DNA from: CAYNTG01 sp964400105
GTDB taxonomy: Bacteria; UBP14; UBA6098
Assembly: GCA_964400105.1 (NCBI GenBank)
Contig: CAYNTG010000030.1
Span: forward strand, 1-23,413
Reading direction: 5' to 3'
Length of the DNA: 23,413 nt
The translations under genes and the position numbers were made by a program. Below the pieces are notes generated by a model. The model was given only the letters and a program-made list of their open reading frames with translations, was not told the origin of the DNA and did not search any database. Below, piece after piece: positions 15,298 through 22,533 of the stretch (positions within the stretch are counted from its first letter, which is position 1; the number at the start of each line of letters is the position of its first letter).

Positions 15298-16308
15298 TCA
15301 TATACTTGGTCTATACATATGCATCGCTTCCCTCACCAGCTTCATTGTCTCTGCGGCGCGCTCGCGGGCGCGGTCGGCACCGGATTCGAGATAGCCTTCG
15401 AGCTGCGATTTGTCCGATAAAAGCTCCTCGCGGCGAATGCGGAAATCCTGAAAATAATCGACGATGGCGCGAAGTAGGGCTTTTTTGCAGCCGACGCATC
15501 CGATACTCGAATCCCCGGCGGCGCATTTTTCGGCAAGGTCTGCAGGAAGCTCGGCATCGTAGATCGTGCGGTATATATTAACGGGGCAGTCCTTCGGATG
15601 ACCTGGATCGGTCTTATGGATTTTCGCCGGGTCGGTGAACATGCTCATTATCTTGCGTTTTAGGACATCCGGGCCGTCGCCGAGCGCGATGAAATTGCCG
15701 TAAGTCTTAGACATCTTCTGACCGTCGGTGCCCGGAAGCACCTGAAATTTCGTGATAAGCCCCTTAGGTTCGGGGAAAACCTCGCCGTAAAGATAATGGA
15801 ATCGCCGAACGACCTCGCGCGCAAGCTCGATATGCGGAAGCTGGTCCTTGCCCACTGGAACGACATTCGCACGATAGATGATGATATCCGCCGTCTGAAG
15901 AAGCGGGTATCCGAGGAAGCCGTAAGAGTCGAGGCCGAGGCTCTCGACCTTCTCTTTATAGCTCGGCACCCTTTCGAGCCACGGGATCGGGATTACCATC
16001 GATAGCAGAAGGTGAAGCTCGGCGTGCTCCTTAATCTGCGACTGGACGAATATCGCCGTCTTTTCCGGATCGAGGCCGGCGGCGATGTAGTCGGCGGCCA
16101 TCTCGTAGATGCGTGGAACCAACATCTCCGTTTTCTCGAAACCGCTTGTCAAAGCATGCCAATCGACGATGCAGTTGAACATCTCATATTTTCCGGTATT
16201 TTGAAGATCGACCCAGTTGCGAAGCGCACCCTCGTAATTTCCGAGATGTAGCGCACCCGACGGTTGCATCCCCGACAGCAGGACCTGTTTAGACTTTGGT
16301 TCGGACAT
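15298..16308 (-). CDS. trpS: tryptophan-tRNA ligase
   Basis: A 336-residue class I aminoacyl-tRNA synthetase that charges tRNA-Trp. The start is the ATG at 16308, preceded by GGAGG 11 bases away; the ATGs at 16326 and 16347 lack a ribosome binding site. Signatures: PSGALHLGNY (HIGH motif, 17-25), GQKMSKTYGN (KMSKS motif, 196-205), and GYPLLQTADII with VPVGKDQLPHIELAR in the Trp and ATP pocket. Four cysteines, 241, 262, 271 and 274 (C-x20-C-x8-C-x2-C), fall where Thermotoga maritima TrpRS carries a [4Fe-4S] cluster described as C-x22-C-x6-C-x2-C, so an iron-sulfur cluster near the anticodon-binding region is likely. The length matches the family. It has its own candidate promoter. Confidence 0.97.
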   Translation of the reverse strand: MSEPKSKQVLLSGMQPSGALHLGNYEGALRNWVDLQNTGKYEMFNCIVDWHALTSGFEKTEMLVPRIYEMAADYIAAGLDPEKTAIFVQSQIKEHAELHLLLSMVIPIPWLERVPSYKEKVESLGLDSYGFLGYPLLQTADIIIYRANVVPVGKDQLPHIELAREVVRRFHYLYGEVFPEPKGLITKFQVLPGTDGQKMSKTYGNFIALGDGPDVLKRKIMSMFTDPAKIHKTDPGHPKDCPVNIYRTIYDAELPADLAEKCAAGDSSIGCVGCKKALLRAIVDYFQDFRIRREELLSDKSQLEGYLESGADRARERAAETMKLVREAMHMYRPSI

Positions 16309-16345
16309 ATTTATTTCGGCCTCCATTAAATCGCTAATTTGAATC

Positions 16346-16373
16346 AAGTTATATAAATTTAATTCGAGGTCAA
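16346..16373 (-). promoter_or_regulatory. candidate promoter for trpS
   Basis: On the minus strand TTGACC (16368-16373), a 16-base spacer and TAACTT (16346-16351), the same -10 word as before the transglutaminase gene. It lies between the stop of the small membrane-protein gene and trpS, leaving a leader of about 30 bases. Confidence 0.48.
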
Positions 16374-16388
16374 GGGAAAATGTGATTA

Positions 16389-16616
16389 TTATTCACGGTC
16401 TTCTTCCCGAAACCTATATGCGAGATACATCTTTCGCAAGGAATATAGATATACCGACGGCAAAATAGTCGTCCAAAGCACCAGGATAAATCCATATTTA
16501 TACAATATCGATGTGGCAATCCCTGCCGCTACGAAGCTTGCGAAAACGATCCAGCAGCGAAGCGGTGTTTTGACGGCACCCGCAGCCCATTCGACTGGAT
16601 TTTTGATTAACTTCAT
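16389..16616 (-). CDS. small two-helix membrane protein, unknown
   Basis: A 75-residue protein with two predicted membrane helices (about 20-37, WIVFASFVAAGIATSILY, and 41-59, YGFILVLWTTILPSVYLYS) and a basic then acidic tail (RKMYLAYRFREEDRE). It starts 9 bases after the stop of the flavodoxin-like gene, so the two are probably transcribed together. The ribosome binding site is weak. No family recognised. Confidence 0.7.
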   Translation of the reverse strand: MKLIKNPVEWAAGAVKTPLRCWIVFASFVAAGIATSILYKYGFILVLWTTILPSVYLYSLRKMYLAYRFREEDRE

Positions 16617-16625
16617 GTCCGGTTC

Positions 16626-17198
16626 TCAATCTGGAATATTCGAGATCGAGTCGGATTCGACGATGGGGATTTCAATTTCTTCTACGATAGTTTTCTCGAT
16701 AATGTTTCTCAATCTCGATGTAATATCAAGTGCGATCGGCGTTATCTCCTCGTCCTTCGAGGCCGATGTGATAACATCGATATCGTCATTCTTTGGTTTC
16801 CAATTACCGGAACCGGACGTCATTACCACTACTAATTTATCGTTATTAGCGCTTTTGAGAAATCTATCGATAACCTTCGGAACCCTCGATTTCTCGATAG
16901 TGTGTATAAGGATTACGGCGTCCCAATCGGCGCTATCTATACTATCGAGTTCAGAGATGTCGATCCCCTTGATATAAAGATCCTCTTCTTTAAGATTATC
17001 GAGTAGTTCGTCCAGTAAAAGGTCTTTAAAATCGCTCCCTTGTGTGGCGATTAAAACCTTGTTTGCACCGTTACCAAATATCGCTTCGATATTTTCGGCC
17101 GGTTTCTGAATATTAGCTACTAAATATATGACGAAGGTTATTACAAGAAGTAAAACCACGGTTAGAAGGCTTAGCAATATAATTTTCACTGTTTTCAT
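16626..17198 (-). CDS. membrane-anchored protein with flavodoxin-like pattern
   Basis: A 190-residue protein. AAAGGAG lies upstream of the ATG at 17198. One N-terminal membrane helix (about 5-28) anchors a soluble domain. That domain has the alternating beta/alpha order of a flavodoxin-like fold: KVLIATQGSDFKDLLLDELL (47-66) where a phosphate loop would lie, DWDAVILIHTIEKSRVPKVIDRFLKSA (the 'what is it doing, which target' middle), and KLVVVMTSGSGNWK. The loop lacks the classic T-x-T-G-x-T, so flavin binding is doubtful. The C-terminal tail is acidic and Ile/Ser-rich. It is the first gene of a two-gene unit with the small membrane protein and is divergent from the DUF3078 barrel gene. Function unknown. 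Confidence 0.75.
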   Translation of the reverse strand: MKTVKIILLSLLTVVLLLVITFVIYLVANIQKPAENIEAIFGNGANKVLIATQGSDFKDLLLDELLDNLKEEDLYIKGIDISELDSIDSADWDAVILIHTIEKSRVPKVIDRFLKSANNDKLVVVMTSGSGNWKPKNDDIDVITSASKDEEITPIALDITSRLRNIIEKTIVEEIEIPIVESDSISNIPD

Positions 17199-17224
17199 CG
17201 AAACTCCTTTCTTTTAGATAAGTT

Positions 17225-17253
17225 ACTTTATAAACCTGATTTCGCAACGTCAA
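17225..17253 (-). promoter_or_regulatory. candidate promoter for the flavodoxin-like gene
   Basis: On the minus strand TTGACG (17248-17253), a 17-base spacer and TAAAGT (17225-17230). The leader would be about 20 bases and carries the AAAGGAG. Confidence 0.5.
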
Positions 17254-17284
17254 ACTTACCCGACAAAGCACAAAAAGAAACTCC

Positions 17285-17313
17285 TTGACTTAAGCTAAAC
17301 TACATATTATTTT
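17285..17313 (+). promoter_or_regulatory. candidate promoter for the DUF3078 barrel gene
   Basis: TTGACT (17285-17290), a 17-base spacer and TATTTT (17308-17313). It is back to back with the minus-strand promoter at 17225-17253, with 31 bases between the two -35 boxes. Confidence 0.45.
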
Positions 17314-17358
17314 GCAAAAGTATAGTCGATGCACTTTGTTAATTTAAAAGGAGGTAGG

Positions 17359-18234
17359 ATGAAAAAGCTATTATTAATCATGCTCGTGGGAGTTTTCGCA
17401 ACTGTTTTCGCAGCAGAATGGGAACTTTCTCTCGACGCCAACGCTATGTTTGCATTAAACAACTACAGCGATAACTGGACCGGTGGAGATGCTGGTGGAA
17501 TCAACTGGACGGCGAATATCGATGGCTTGGCGGAAAAGCAGCTCGCGGAGTGGTTGAATAATAAGAATTTATTACAGCTTTCGTTCGGGCAAACGCATAT
17601 ACAGAAAGCCGAGACGGGACACTGGCTCGTGCCGGAAAAATCGACAGACCTTATCGATTTCGAGACGATATTTCGGTTCACCCTTCACTCGTTTGTCGAT
17701 CCATATGTCGCTGGTCGGCTCCAAAGCCAATTTTATGATGGCCGCAACAAGTTAAATAAGCGTTATTTCAACCCGATTAAACTTACAGAAAGCGCCGGTG
17801 TAGCTCGTGTTCTTTTAAAAGAGGAAAAAAGGGAATGGACTGCACGCCTCGGTTTTGGTGTTCGTCAGTATATCGATAGGGATTCTATCATTACAATCGA
17901 TCCAGAGATGAATGAAACTCAAACATCCAACGACGGCGGTATAGAGTTTGTTTCCGAGCTTAGAACTCCGCTTGCAGGAGACAAAATCTCATATAATACC
18001 AGGCTTTCCGTATTCGAAGCGCTATTCAATTCTGATTCGGATGAACTCGTTGGGATGCCGAATGAGGATTACTGGAAAGCCCCTGATATCGAGTGGGATC
18101 ATACATTCGCGGCGAATATCACAGAGTATCTGATGGTTAATCTTTATATCCAAATATTGTATGATAAGGAAATCTCGCTCAGAGGTAGCCATAAGGAGAC
18201 GATCTCGCTCGGTTTGACCTACAAATTATTTTAG
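17359..18234 (+). CDS. DUF3078-like outer-membrane protein
   Basis: A 291-residue protein. AGGAGG sits just before the ATG at 17359; the frame is open to 17329, but the extension covers the ribosome binding site. The signal peptide is MKKLLLIMLVGVFATVFA, then AEWELSLDANAMF. The mature part matches the DUF3078 pattern of FCB outer-membrane proteins: NNYSDNWTGGDAGGINW, LLQLSFGQTHIQ, a Lys-Ser-x-Asp-type stretch (EKSTDLIDFET), then FVDPYVAGRLQSQFYDG. Later segments are amphipathic barrel strands, ending SLGLTYKLF with a terminal Phe typical of outer-membrane insertion. It appears monocistronic and is followed by an assembly gap. The biochemical role of the family is unknown. Confidence 0.88.
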   Translation: MKKLLLIMLVGVFATVFAAEWELSLDANAMFALNNYSDNWTGGDAGGINWTANIDGLAEKQLAEWLNNKNLLQLSFGQTHIQKAETGHWLVPEKSTDLIDFETIFRFTLHSFVDPYVAGRLQSQFYDGRNKLNKRYFNPIKLTESAGVARVLLKEEKREWTARLGFGVRQYIDRDSIITIDPEMNETQTSNDGGIEFVSELRTPLAGDKISYNTRLSVFEALFNSDSDELVGMPNEDYWKAPDIEWDHTFAANITEYLMVNLYIQILYDKEISLRGSHKETISLGLTYKLF

Positions 18235-18313
18235 GAACATTCGGATTTATTTTCTAAGTGGGTTCTCGAGTTCGACCGACAAAGTATTATTTGTCTGAAT
18301 AATAATAATCAGT

Positions 18314-18413
18314 NNNNNNNNNNNNNNNNNNNNNNNNNNNNNNNNNNNNNNNNNNNNNNNNNNNNNNNNNNNNNNNNNNNNNNNNNNNNNNNNNNNNNNN
18401 NNNNNNNNNNNNN
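18314..18413. other. assembly gap (100 N)
   Basis: Exactly 100 N, a scaffold-gap placeholder. It falls in the intergenic region after the DUF3078 gene, so its real length, and whether it hides a small gene or RNA, is unknown. The 79 bases before it hold no recognised feature. Confidence 0.98.
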
Positions 18414-18430
18414 ATATTAACTTAAAGAAC

Positions 18431-18458
18431 TTGACATGTGCTAATCGATAGTTAATAT
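18431..18458 (+). promoter_or_regulatory. promoter for the 55-residue membrane protein gene
   Basis: A consensus TTGACA (18431-18436), a 16-base spacer and TAATAT (18453-18458). Transcription would begin near 18465, about 46 bases before the ATG at 18511. Confidence 0.55.
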
Positions 18459-18491
18459 TTTAGGTGAGGAGCGCTTGAAGGTTAAAATATT
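18454..18491 (+). repeat. A/T-rich inverted repeat over the predicted transcription start
   Basis: AATATTTTA (18454-18462) and TAAAATATT (18483-18491) are perfect complements separated by 20 bases. The left arm overlaps the -10 box, so a dimeric regulator or a 5' leader structure is possible. It could also be chance in A/T-rich DNA. Confidence 0.3.
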
Positions 18492-18510
18492 GATTCTGTG
18501 AGGTTTTCTT

Positions 18511-18678
18511 ATGCTTCTCTGGACAGCTATTCTATTGGCGCTGATCGTCTTCGATATGTTAGCCGTATCGTTAAACTGGCCGAGGGAATGGATTAAGGTA
18601 GATAGTTTTCTCATCCTTATGGTTCTCCTCGGAATGCTTTATCACATTTACAGGCTCATCCGCTCGAAATTTTCTTGA
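18511..18678 (+). CDS. 55-residue two-helix membrane protein
   Basis: A short gene (55 codons plus TGA). GTGAGG lies 7 bases before the ATG at 18511, and a strong candidate promoter is upstream. The protein has two hydrophobic helices (about residues 3-21, LWTAILLALIVFDMLAVSL, and 32-49, SFLILMVLLGMLYHIYRL) joined by NWPREWIKVD and ending in the basic tail RLIRSKFS, so both ends may face the cytoplasm. No family recognised. nadB follows 81 bases later with its own promoter. Confidence 0.65.
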   Translation: MLLWTAILLALIVFDMLAVSLNWPREWIKVDSFLILMVLLGMLYHIYRLIRSKFS

Positions 18679-18724
18679 TGTTCGTCGAAACGCTTTCCAG
18701 ATGATATAATCCCATATTATATGT

Positions 18725-18752
18725 TTGACTTTTAGCTTTTTGGGGATAAATT
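18725..18752 (+). promoter_or_regulatory. candidate promoter for nadB giving a leaderless mRNA
   Basis: TTGACT (18725-18730), a 16-base spacer and TAAATT (18747-18752). The nadB ATG begins 8 bases after the end of the -10 box, that is, at or next to the expected transcription start. The only G-rich stretch (GGGGAT, 18742-18747) is too far from the ATG and lies within the promoter itself. Confidence 0.48.
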
Positions 18753-18759
18753 TCAATCT

Positions 18760-20418
18760 ATGTTCGATTCAGATAAGCATTTCGATACGGATTTTCTGAT
18801 TCTCGGTTCCGGTGTAGCGGGACTGTCGTTTGCGCTCAAGGCTGCGGAATTTGGTAAGGTGTTAGTGGTGACGAAGGGCGCTGCCGAAGAGGGATCGACA
18901 GCTCTCGCACAAGGCGGTGTCGCGGCTGTGCAATCGCCGGACGACTCCGTCGAATCGCATGTCGGGGATACGCTCGAAGCTGGTCGCGGTTTGGCTCACG
19001 AGGATGTCGTTCGACGGATCGTCGAATATGGACTCGAAGCAGCGCGCGAGCTTCTCGCGGTCGGAGTTCCACTCGACCGCAAACCCGGAAACGGCGACCT
19101 GTTATCTCTCACGATGGAGGGTGGGCATTCGCATAAAAGGATCATCCACGTCGCCGACGCCACCGGGCGGGCTATCGAGGAATCCTATATCGCGGCGGTC
19201 GCGCACCCGAATATCACGCTTCTAACAAATCAGTGCGCGATAGACCTTTTGACGCAACACCACCTTTCGCAAAGCCATCCGCGAAAGGACGAACCGATCC
19301 GCTGCTGGGGCGCATATATCCTCGGCGAAAAGACCGGGATCGTCCGAACCGTGCGGGCGAAGGTTACCCTTTTGGCCACCGGCGGCGGCGGAAGGCTGTA
19401 TCAACATACCACAAATTCGCCGGTCTCGACTGCGGACGGCGTGGCCATGGCATATCGAGCCGGAGCCACCGTCGGCAACCTCGAGTTCTTCCAGTTCCAC
19501 CCGACTGCGCTGTTCGATCCGGGAAGCGAAAGCTGCTATCTTATCAGCGAATCGGTCAGGGGAGAGGGCGCTATCCTCCGGGACAGTGGCGGCAATAGAT
19601 TCATGAAGGGCGTCGATCCGAAAATGGAGCTTGCCCCGCGCGATGTTGTTGCCAGAGCGATAGACTTGCACCTCAAGCGCACCGGCGAGAGGTGCGTTTT
19701 TCTCGACCTGAAGCACAAGGGTGCGGATTTCATCCGATCGCGTTTCCCGAATATTTACAACCATTGCCTTTCACGCGGTATCGATATCACGGTGGAGTGG
19801 ATTCCCGTGGTGCCGGCGGCGCATTATATGTGCGGCGGCGTGAAGGTGGACATGGGCGCGCGAACCGATATCGAGAACCTTCTCGCAGCGGGGGAGGTCG
19901 CGTTCACCGGAATGCACGGCGCGAATCGGCTCGCATCGAACAGCCTGCTCGAATCGCTGGCCTATGCCCATTTCGCGGCGGAATCGGCAAAAAAAATCCT
20001 CGAACGGAACGAGGCGATCCCGGAACTTCCAGACTGGGACGATTCGGGCGTTTTCGATAGGCAGGAATGGGTCATCATTCGACATCTTCGGGAGGAAATC
20101 ACGCGGCTCATGTGGGATTATGTCGGCATCGTCCGCTCCGACGATCGATTGGAGGCCGTGCGGCGGTTGTTGCACTATCTATCGGAGGAAGTGGATACAT
20201 TCTATCGCGCAAACCCCGTGCGAAGGGATATTATCGAGCTTCGCAACCTCTCGATGACGGCGAATCTGGTCGTCCGATCGGCTTTATCCAGAAAAGAGAG
20301 CCGGGGCTTATGCTATAATATCGATCATCCGAAAACAAAAAAGAGCTTTGAACACGATACGGAATTTCGCAGTAGCAGCTTTTCCAGCGACGTTCATCTT
20401 GGCAACGATTCCAACTGA
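18760..20418 (+). CDS. nadB: L-aspartate oxidase
   Basis: A 552-residue FAD enzyme that oxidises L-aspartate to iminoaspartate, the first step of de novo NAD synthesis; NadA and NadC are not in the window. The N-terminal FAD-binding motif is GSGVAG (16-21). STALAQGGVAAV (46-57), HVADATGRAI (130-139), ATGGGGRLYQHTTN (206-219), FQFHPTAL (244-251), PRDVVARAI (293-301), HYMCGG (355-360) and HGANRLASNSLLE (386-398) are family signatures, including the conserved catalytic Arg region. The C-terminal helical domain is present and the length is normal. There is no Shine-Dalgarno at a usable distance, and the ATG appears to lie at the transcription start. guaA begins 35 bases after the stop. Confidence 0.96.
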   Translation: MFDSDKHFDTDFLILGSGVAGLSFALKAAEFGKVLVVTKGAAEEGSTALAQGGVAAVQSPDDSVESHVGDTLEAGRGLAHEDVVRRIVEYGLEAARELLAVGVPLDRKPGNGDLLSLTMEGGHSHKRIIHVADATGRAIEESYIAAVAHPNITLLTNQCAIDLLTQHHLSQSHPRKDEPIRCWGAYILGEKTGIVRTVRAKVTLLATGGGGRLYQHTTNSPVSTADGVAMAYRAGATVGNLEFFQFHPTALFDPGSESCYLISESVRGEGAILRDSGGNRFMKGVDPKMELAPRDVVARAIDLHLKRTGERCVFLDLKHKGADFIRSRFPNIYNHCLSRGIDITVEWIPVVPAAHYMCGGVKVDMGARTDIENLLAAGEVAFTGMHGANRLASNSLLESLAYAHFAAESAKKILERNEAIPELPDWDDSGVFDRQEWVIIRHLREEITRLMWDYVGIVRSDDRLEAVRRLLHYLSEEVDTFYRANPVRRDIIELRNLSMTANLVVRSALSRKESRGLCYNIDHPKTKKSFEHDTEFRSSSFSSDVHLGNDSN

Positions 20419-20453
20419 ATGGAAACTCGAATTATCGTTTTAAGGGAGAGAAA

Positions 20454-21995
20454 ATGGTCGATCAGCGAATCGTAATCCTCGATTTTGGATCGCAATACAC
20501 ACAGTTGATCACCCGTAGAATCCGGGAGATAGGCGTTTTCAGCGAGATCGTTCCGTTCGATGCGCCTGTTTCTTCATTCGCGGACGAGACGCTTATCGGT
20601 ATTGTGCTTTCGGGAGGTCCGGCGAGTGTTCTCGACCAAAACAGCCCTAACGTCGATCGGAAAATTTTCGATCTCGGGGTGCCGGTTCTCGGCCTATGTT
20701 ATGGAATGCAGCTTATTGCGAAGATTTTTGGCGGTTCGCTCGCCGGATCGAATCGTAGGGAGTTCGGCTACGCGAAGGTGAAGATCGATAGAGACGAACC
20801 GCTTTTTGCCGGCGTGGAAAACGGCTCCACCGTTTGGATGAGCCACGGCGATCATGTCGGGAAACTCCCGAGTGGTTTCGAGAAATCCGCCTTTACCGAA
20901 TCTTTATCCATTGCGGCATTTCAGGACACGGAACGCCGAATCTTCGGCCTGCAGTTTCATCCGGAGGTCGAGCATACCGAGGGCGGGATGCAAATCCTGC
21001 GTAATTTTGCCTACAAGATATGCGGCGCTCGCGGAGATTGGTCGATGGAGTCATTTATAGAATCACAAACAGCCGCGATACGCGAAACGGTGGGGCCGGA
21101 CGAGCGCGTCGTGCTCGGATTATCCGGTGGTGTAGATAGCGCCGTTACGGCTGCGTTGCTCAGCCGTTCGATAGGCGAAAAATTCTATCCGGTTTTCGTG
21201 GATAACGGCCTGCTCCGCCTGAACGAGGCCGAATCGGTTCGTCGAGATTTCCATGAGCAATTTCATCGCGAGCTTATCTTCGTCGATGCATCGAAGCAAT
21301 TTCTCGATGCCTTAAAGGGTGTTACCGACCCGGAAAAAAAGCGTAAGATAATCGGTAGCAAATTTATAGACGTCTTCACTAAAGCAGTGTCTCATATAAA
21401 TGGCGTTAAGTATTTAGCACAAGGGACGTTATATCCTGATGTTATCGAATCGGTCAGCACAAAAGGGCCGAGCGCGACGATCAAATCGCACCACAATGTC
21501 GGCGGACTTCCCGAAAATCTCGATTTCGATTTGATCGAACCGCTAAGAACACTTTTTAAGGACGAGGTGCGGGAGCTTGGAAAGGCGCTCGGACTGCCGC
21601 ATCACATGCTTTGGCGCCATCCGTTTCCGGGCCCGGGGCTTGCGGTCAGGATAATCGGCGAGATAACCGAAGAGCGCCTCGATATACTGCGAAAAGCCGA
21701 CGATATTTTCATTTCCGAGCTGCGCGATACGGGTGAATATGACAATGTTTGGCAGGCGTTGGCTGTGCTGCTTCCAGTGCGGTCGGTGGGCGTCATGGGC
21801 GACGAGCGGACATACGAGAACACCGTCGCGCTTCGTGCCGTCAACAGCCGGGACGCAATGACCGCCGATTGGTCGCGCATCCCATACGACATCCTCGCGA
21901 GAACGAGCACGCGGATTATCAACGAGGTCGCGGGGATAAACCGCGTCTGCTACGATATATCGAGCAAGCCACCAGCTACTATCGAATGGGAATAG
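20454..21995 (+). CDS. guaA: GMP synthase (glutamine-hydrolysing)
   Basis: A 513-residue enzyme that converts XMP, glutamine and ATP to GMP, the final step of guanine nucleotide synthesis. GGGAGAG lies just before the ATG. The class I glutamine amidotransferase domain (1-190) has the nucleophile Cys82 in GLCYGMQ and the His169/Glu171 pair in FHPEVEHT. The ATP-pyrophosphatase domain has the P-loop SGGVDS (224-229). The dimerisation domain ends with the invariant KPPATIEWE. All catalytic residues are in place and the length is typical. It is 35 bases after nadB and probably cotranscribed with it, pairing two nucleotide or cofactor synthesis genes. No purine riboswitch was seen upstream. Confidence 0.98.
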   Translation: MVDQRIVILDFGSQYTQLITRRIREIGVFSEIVPFDAPVSSFADETLIGIVLSGGPASVLDQNSPNVDRKIFDLGVPVLGLCYGMQLIAKIFGGSLAGSNRREFGYAKVKIDRDEPLFAGVENGSTVWMSHGDHVGKLPSGFEKSAFTESLSIAAFQDTERRIFGLQFHPEVEHTEGGMQILRNFAYKICGARGDWSMESFIESQTAAIRETVGPDERVVLGLSGGVDSAVTAALLSRSIGEKFYPVFVDNGLLRLNEAESVRRDFHEQFHRELIFVDASKQFLDALKGVTDPEKKRKIIGSKFIDVFTKAVSHINGVKYLAQGTLYPDVIESVSTKGPSATIKSHHNVGGLPENLDFDLIEPLRTLFKDEVRELGKALGLPHHMLWRHPFPGPGLAVRIIGEITEERLDILRKADDIFISELRDTGEYDNVWQALAVLLPVRSVGVMGDERTYENTVALRAVNSRDAMTADWSRIPYDILARTSTRIINEVAGINRVCYDISSKPPATIEWE

Positions 21996-22041
21996 ACCGC
22001 AGGCGCGGGGCGTTCGTCATCGATCCATGCGATTTTTCGAT

Positions 22042-22070
22042 TTGACAATCGGATCGAAATTTTGTATTTT
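22042..22070 (+). promoter_or_regulatory. promoter for the smg-rhomboid pair, near-leaderless
   Basis: Consensus TTGACA (22042-22047), an optimal 17-base spacer and TATTTT (22065-22070). The ATG at 22080 is only 9 bases past the -10 box, so the mRNA would carry a 5' leader of about 2-3 bases and no ribosome binding site. Confidence 0.58.
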
Positions 22071-22079
22071 CATTTAGAT

Positions 22080-22520
22080 ATGAAAAACCGGCTATTAGAT
22101 GCAGTTATTTTTCTCGTGGAAAGTTCGATGAAAAATCGAACCGAACCCCCGGATCATCACGCGATAAAAAGCGCGATGATCGAAAAAGGGTATCCGCTCG
22201 ATGTTGTGGATCGGGCGCTCGAATGGGCTATTAAGCGGTTGCCCGAAATCGGGAACGGCGCGATAAGGGTGTTTTCAACATACGAGCGGGCACAGATGAC
22301 CACCGATGGTTGCGGGCTTCTTATGCGTCTTAGGAATCTCGAACTCTTAACCGACGAGCATATCGAGCTTATTATGGCGAGGGCGATGCTTCTCGAAGAG
22401 CTTCCCGTCGATGCCGAAAGCGTTAGGAACATGGCGACCGTCCTGCTTTTCGATCTTAAAAACTCGAGGGACGGATTTTCAATGTATATCGATTCGGAAA
22501 CCGGCGATATCGAAAACTAA
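22080..22520 (+). CDS. smg: Smg family protein (DUF494)
   Basis: A 146-residue soluble protein starting at ATG 22080 (the frame is open to a TTG at 22062, inside the promoter). It follows the DUF494/Smg layout: an N-terminal LLDAVIFLVESSM where Smg has 'DVL.YLFE', then GYPLDVVDRALEWAIKRL, IRVFSTYERAQMTTDGCGLLMRLRNLELLTDEHIELIMARAML and a C-terminal VRNMATVLLFDL. The family is widespread but poorly understood; in proteobacteria it lies near dprA and topA, which are not seen here. It has a strong promoter yet no Shine-Dalgarno. The rhomboid gene begins 13 bases after the stop, so the two form an operon. Confidence 0.82.
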   Translation: MKNRLLDAVIFLVESSMKNRTEPPDHHAIKSAMIEKGYPLDVVDRALEWAIKRLPEIGNGAIRVFSTYERAQMTTDGCGLLMRLRNLELLTDEHIELIMARAMLLEELPVDAESVRNMATVLLFDLKNSRDGFSMYIDSETGDIEN

Positions 22521-22533
22521 CCGGAAGATAACG

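Noticed and set aside
21996..22041. Terminator after guaA
   Set aside because: A short T run (GATTTTTCG) is present, but no stable stem precedes it.
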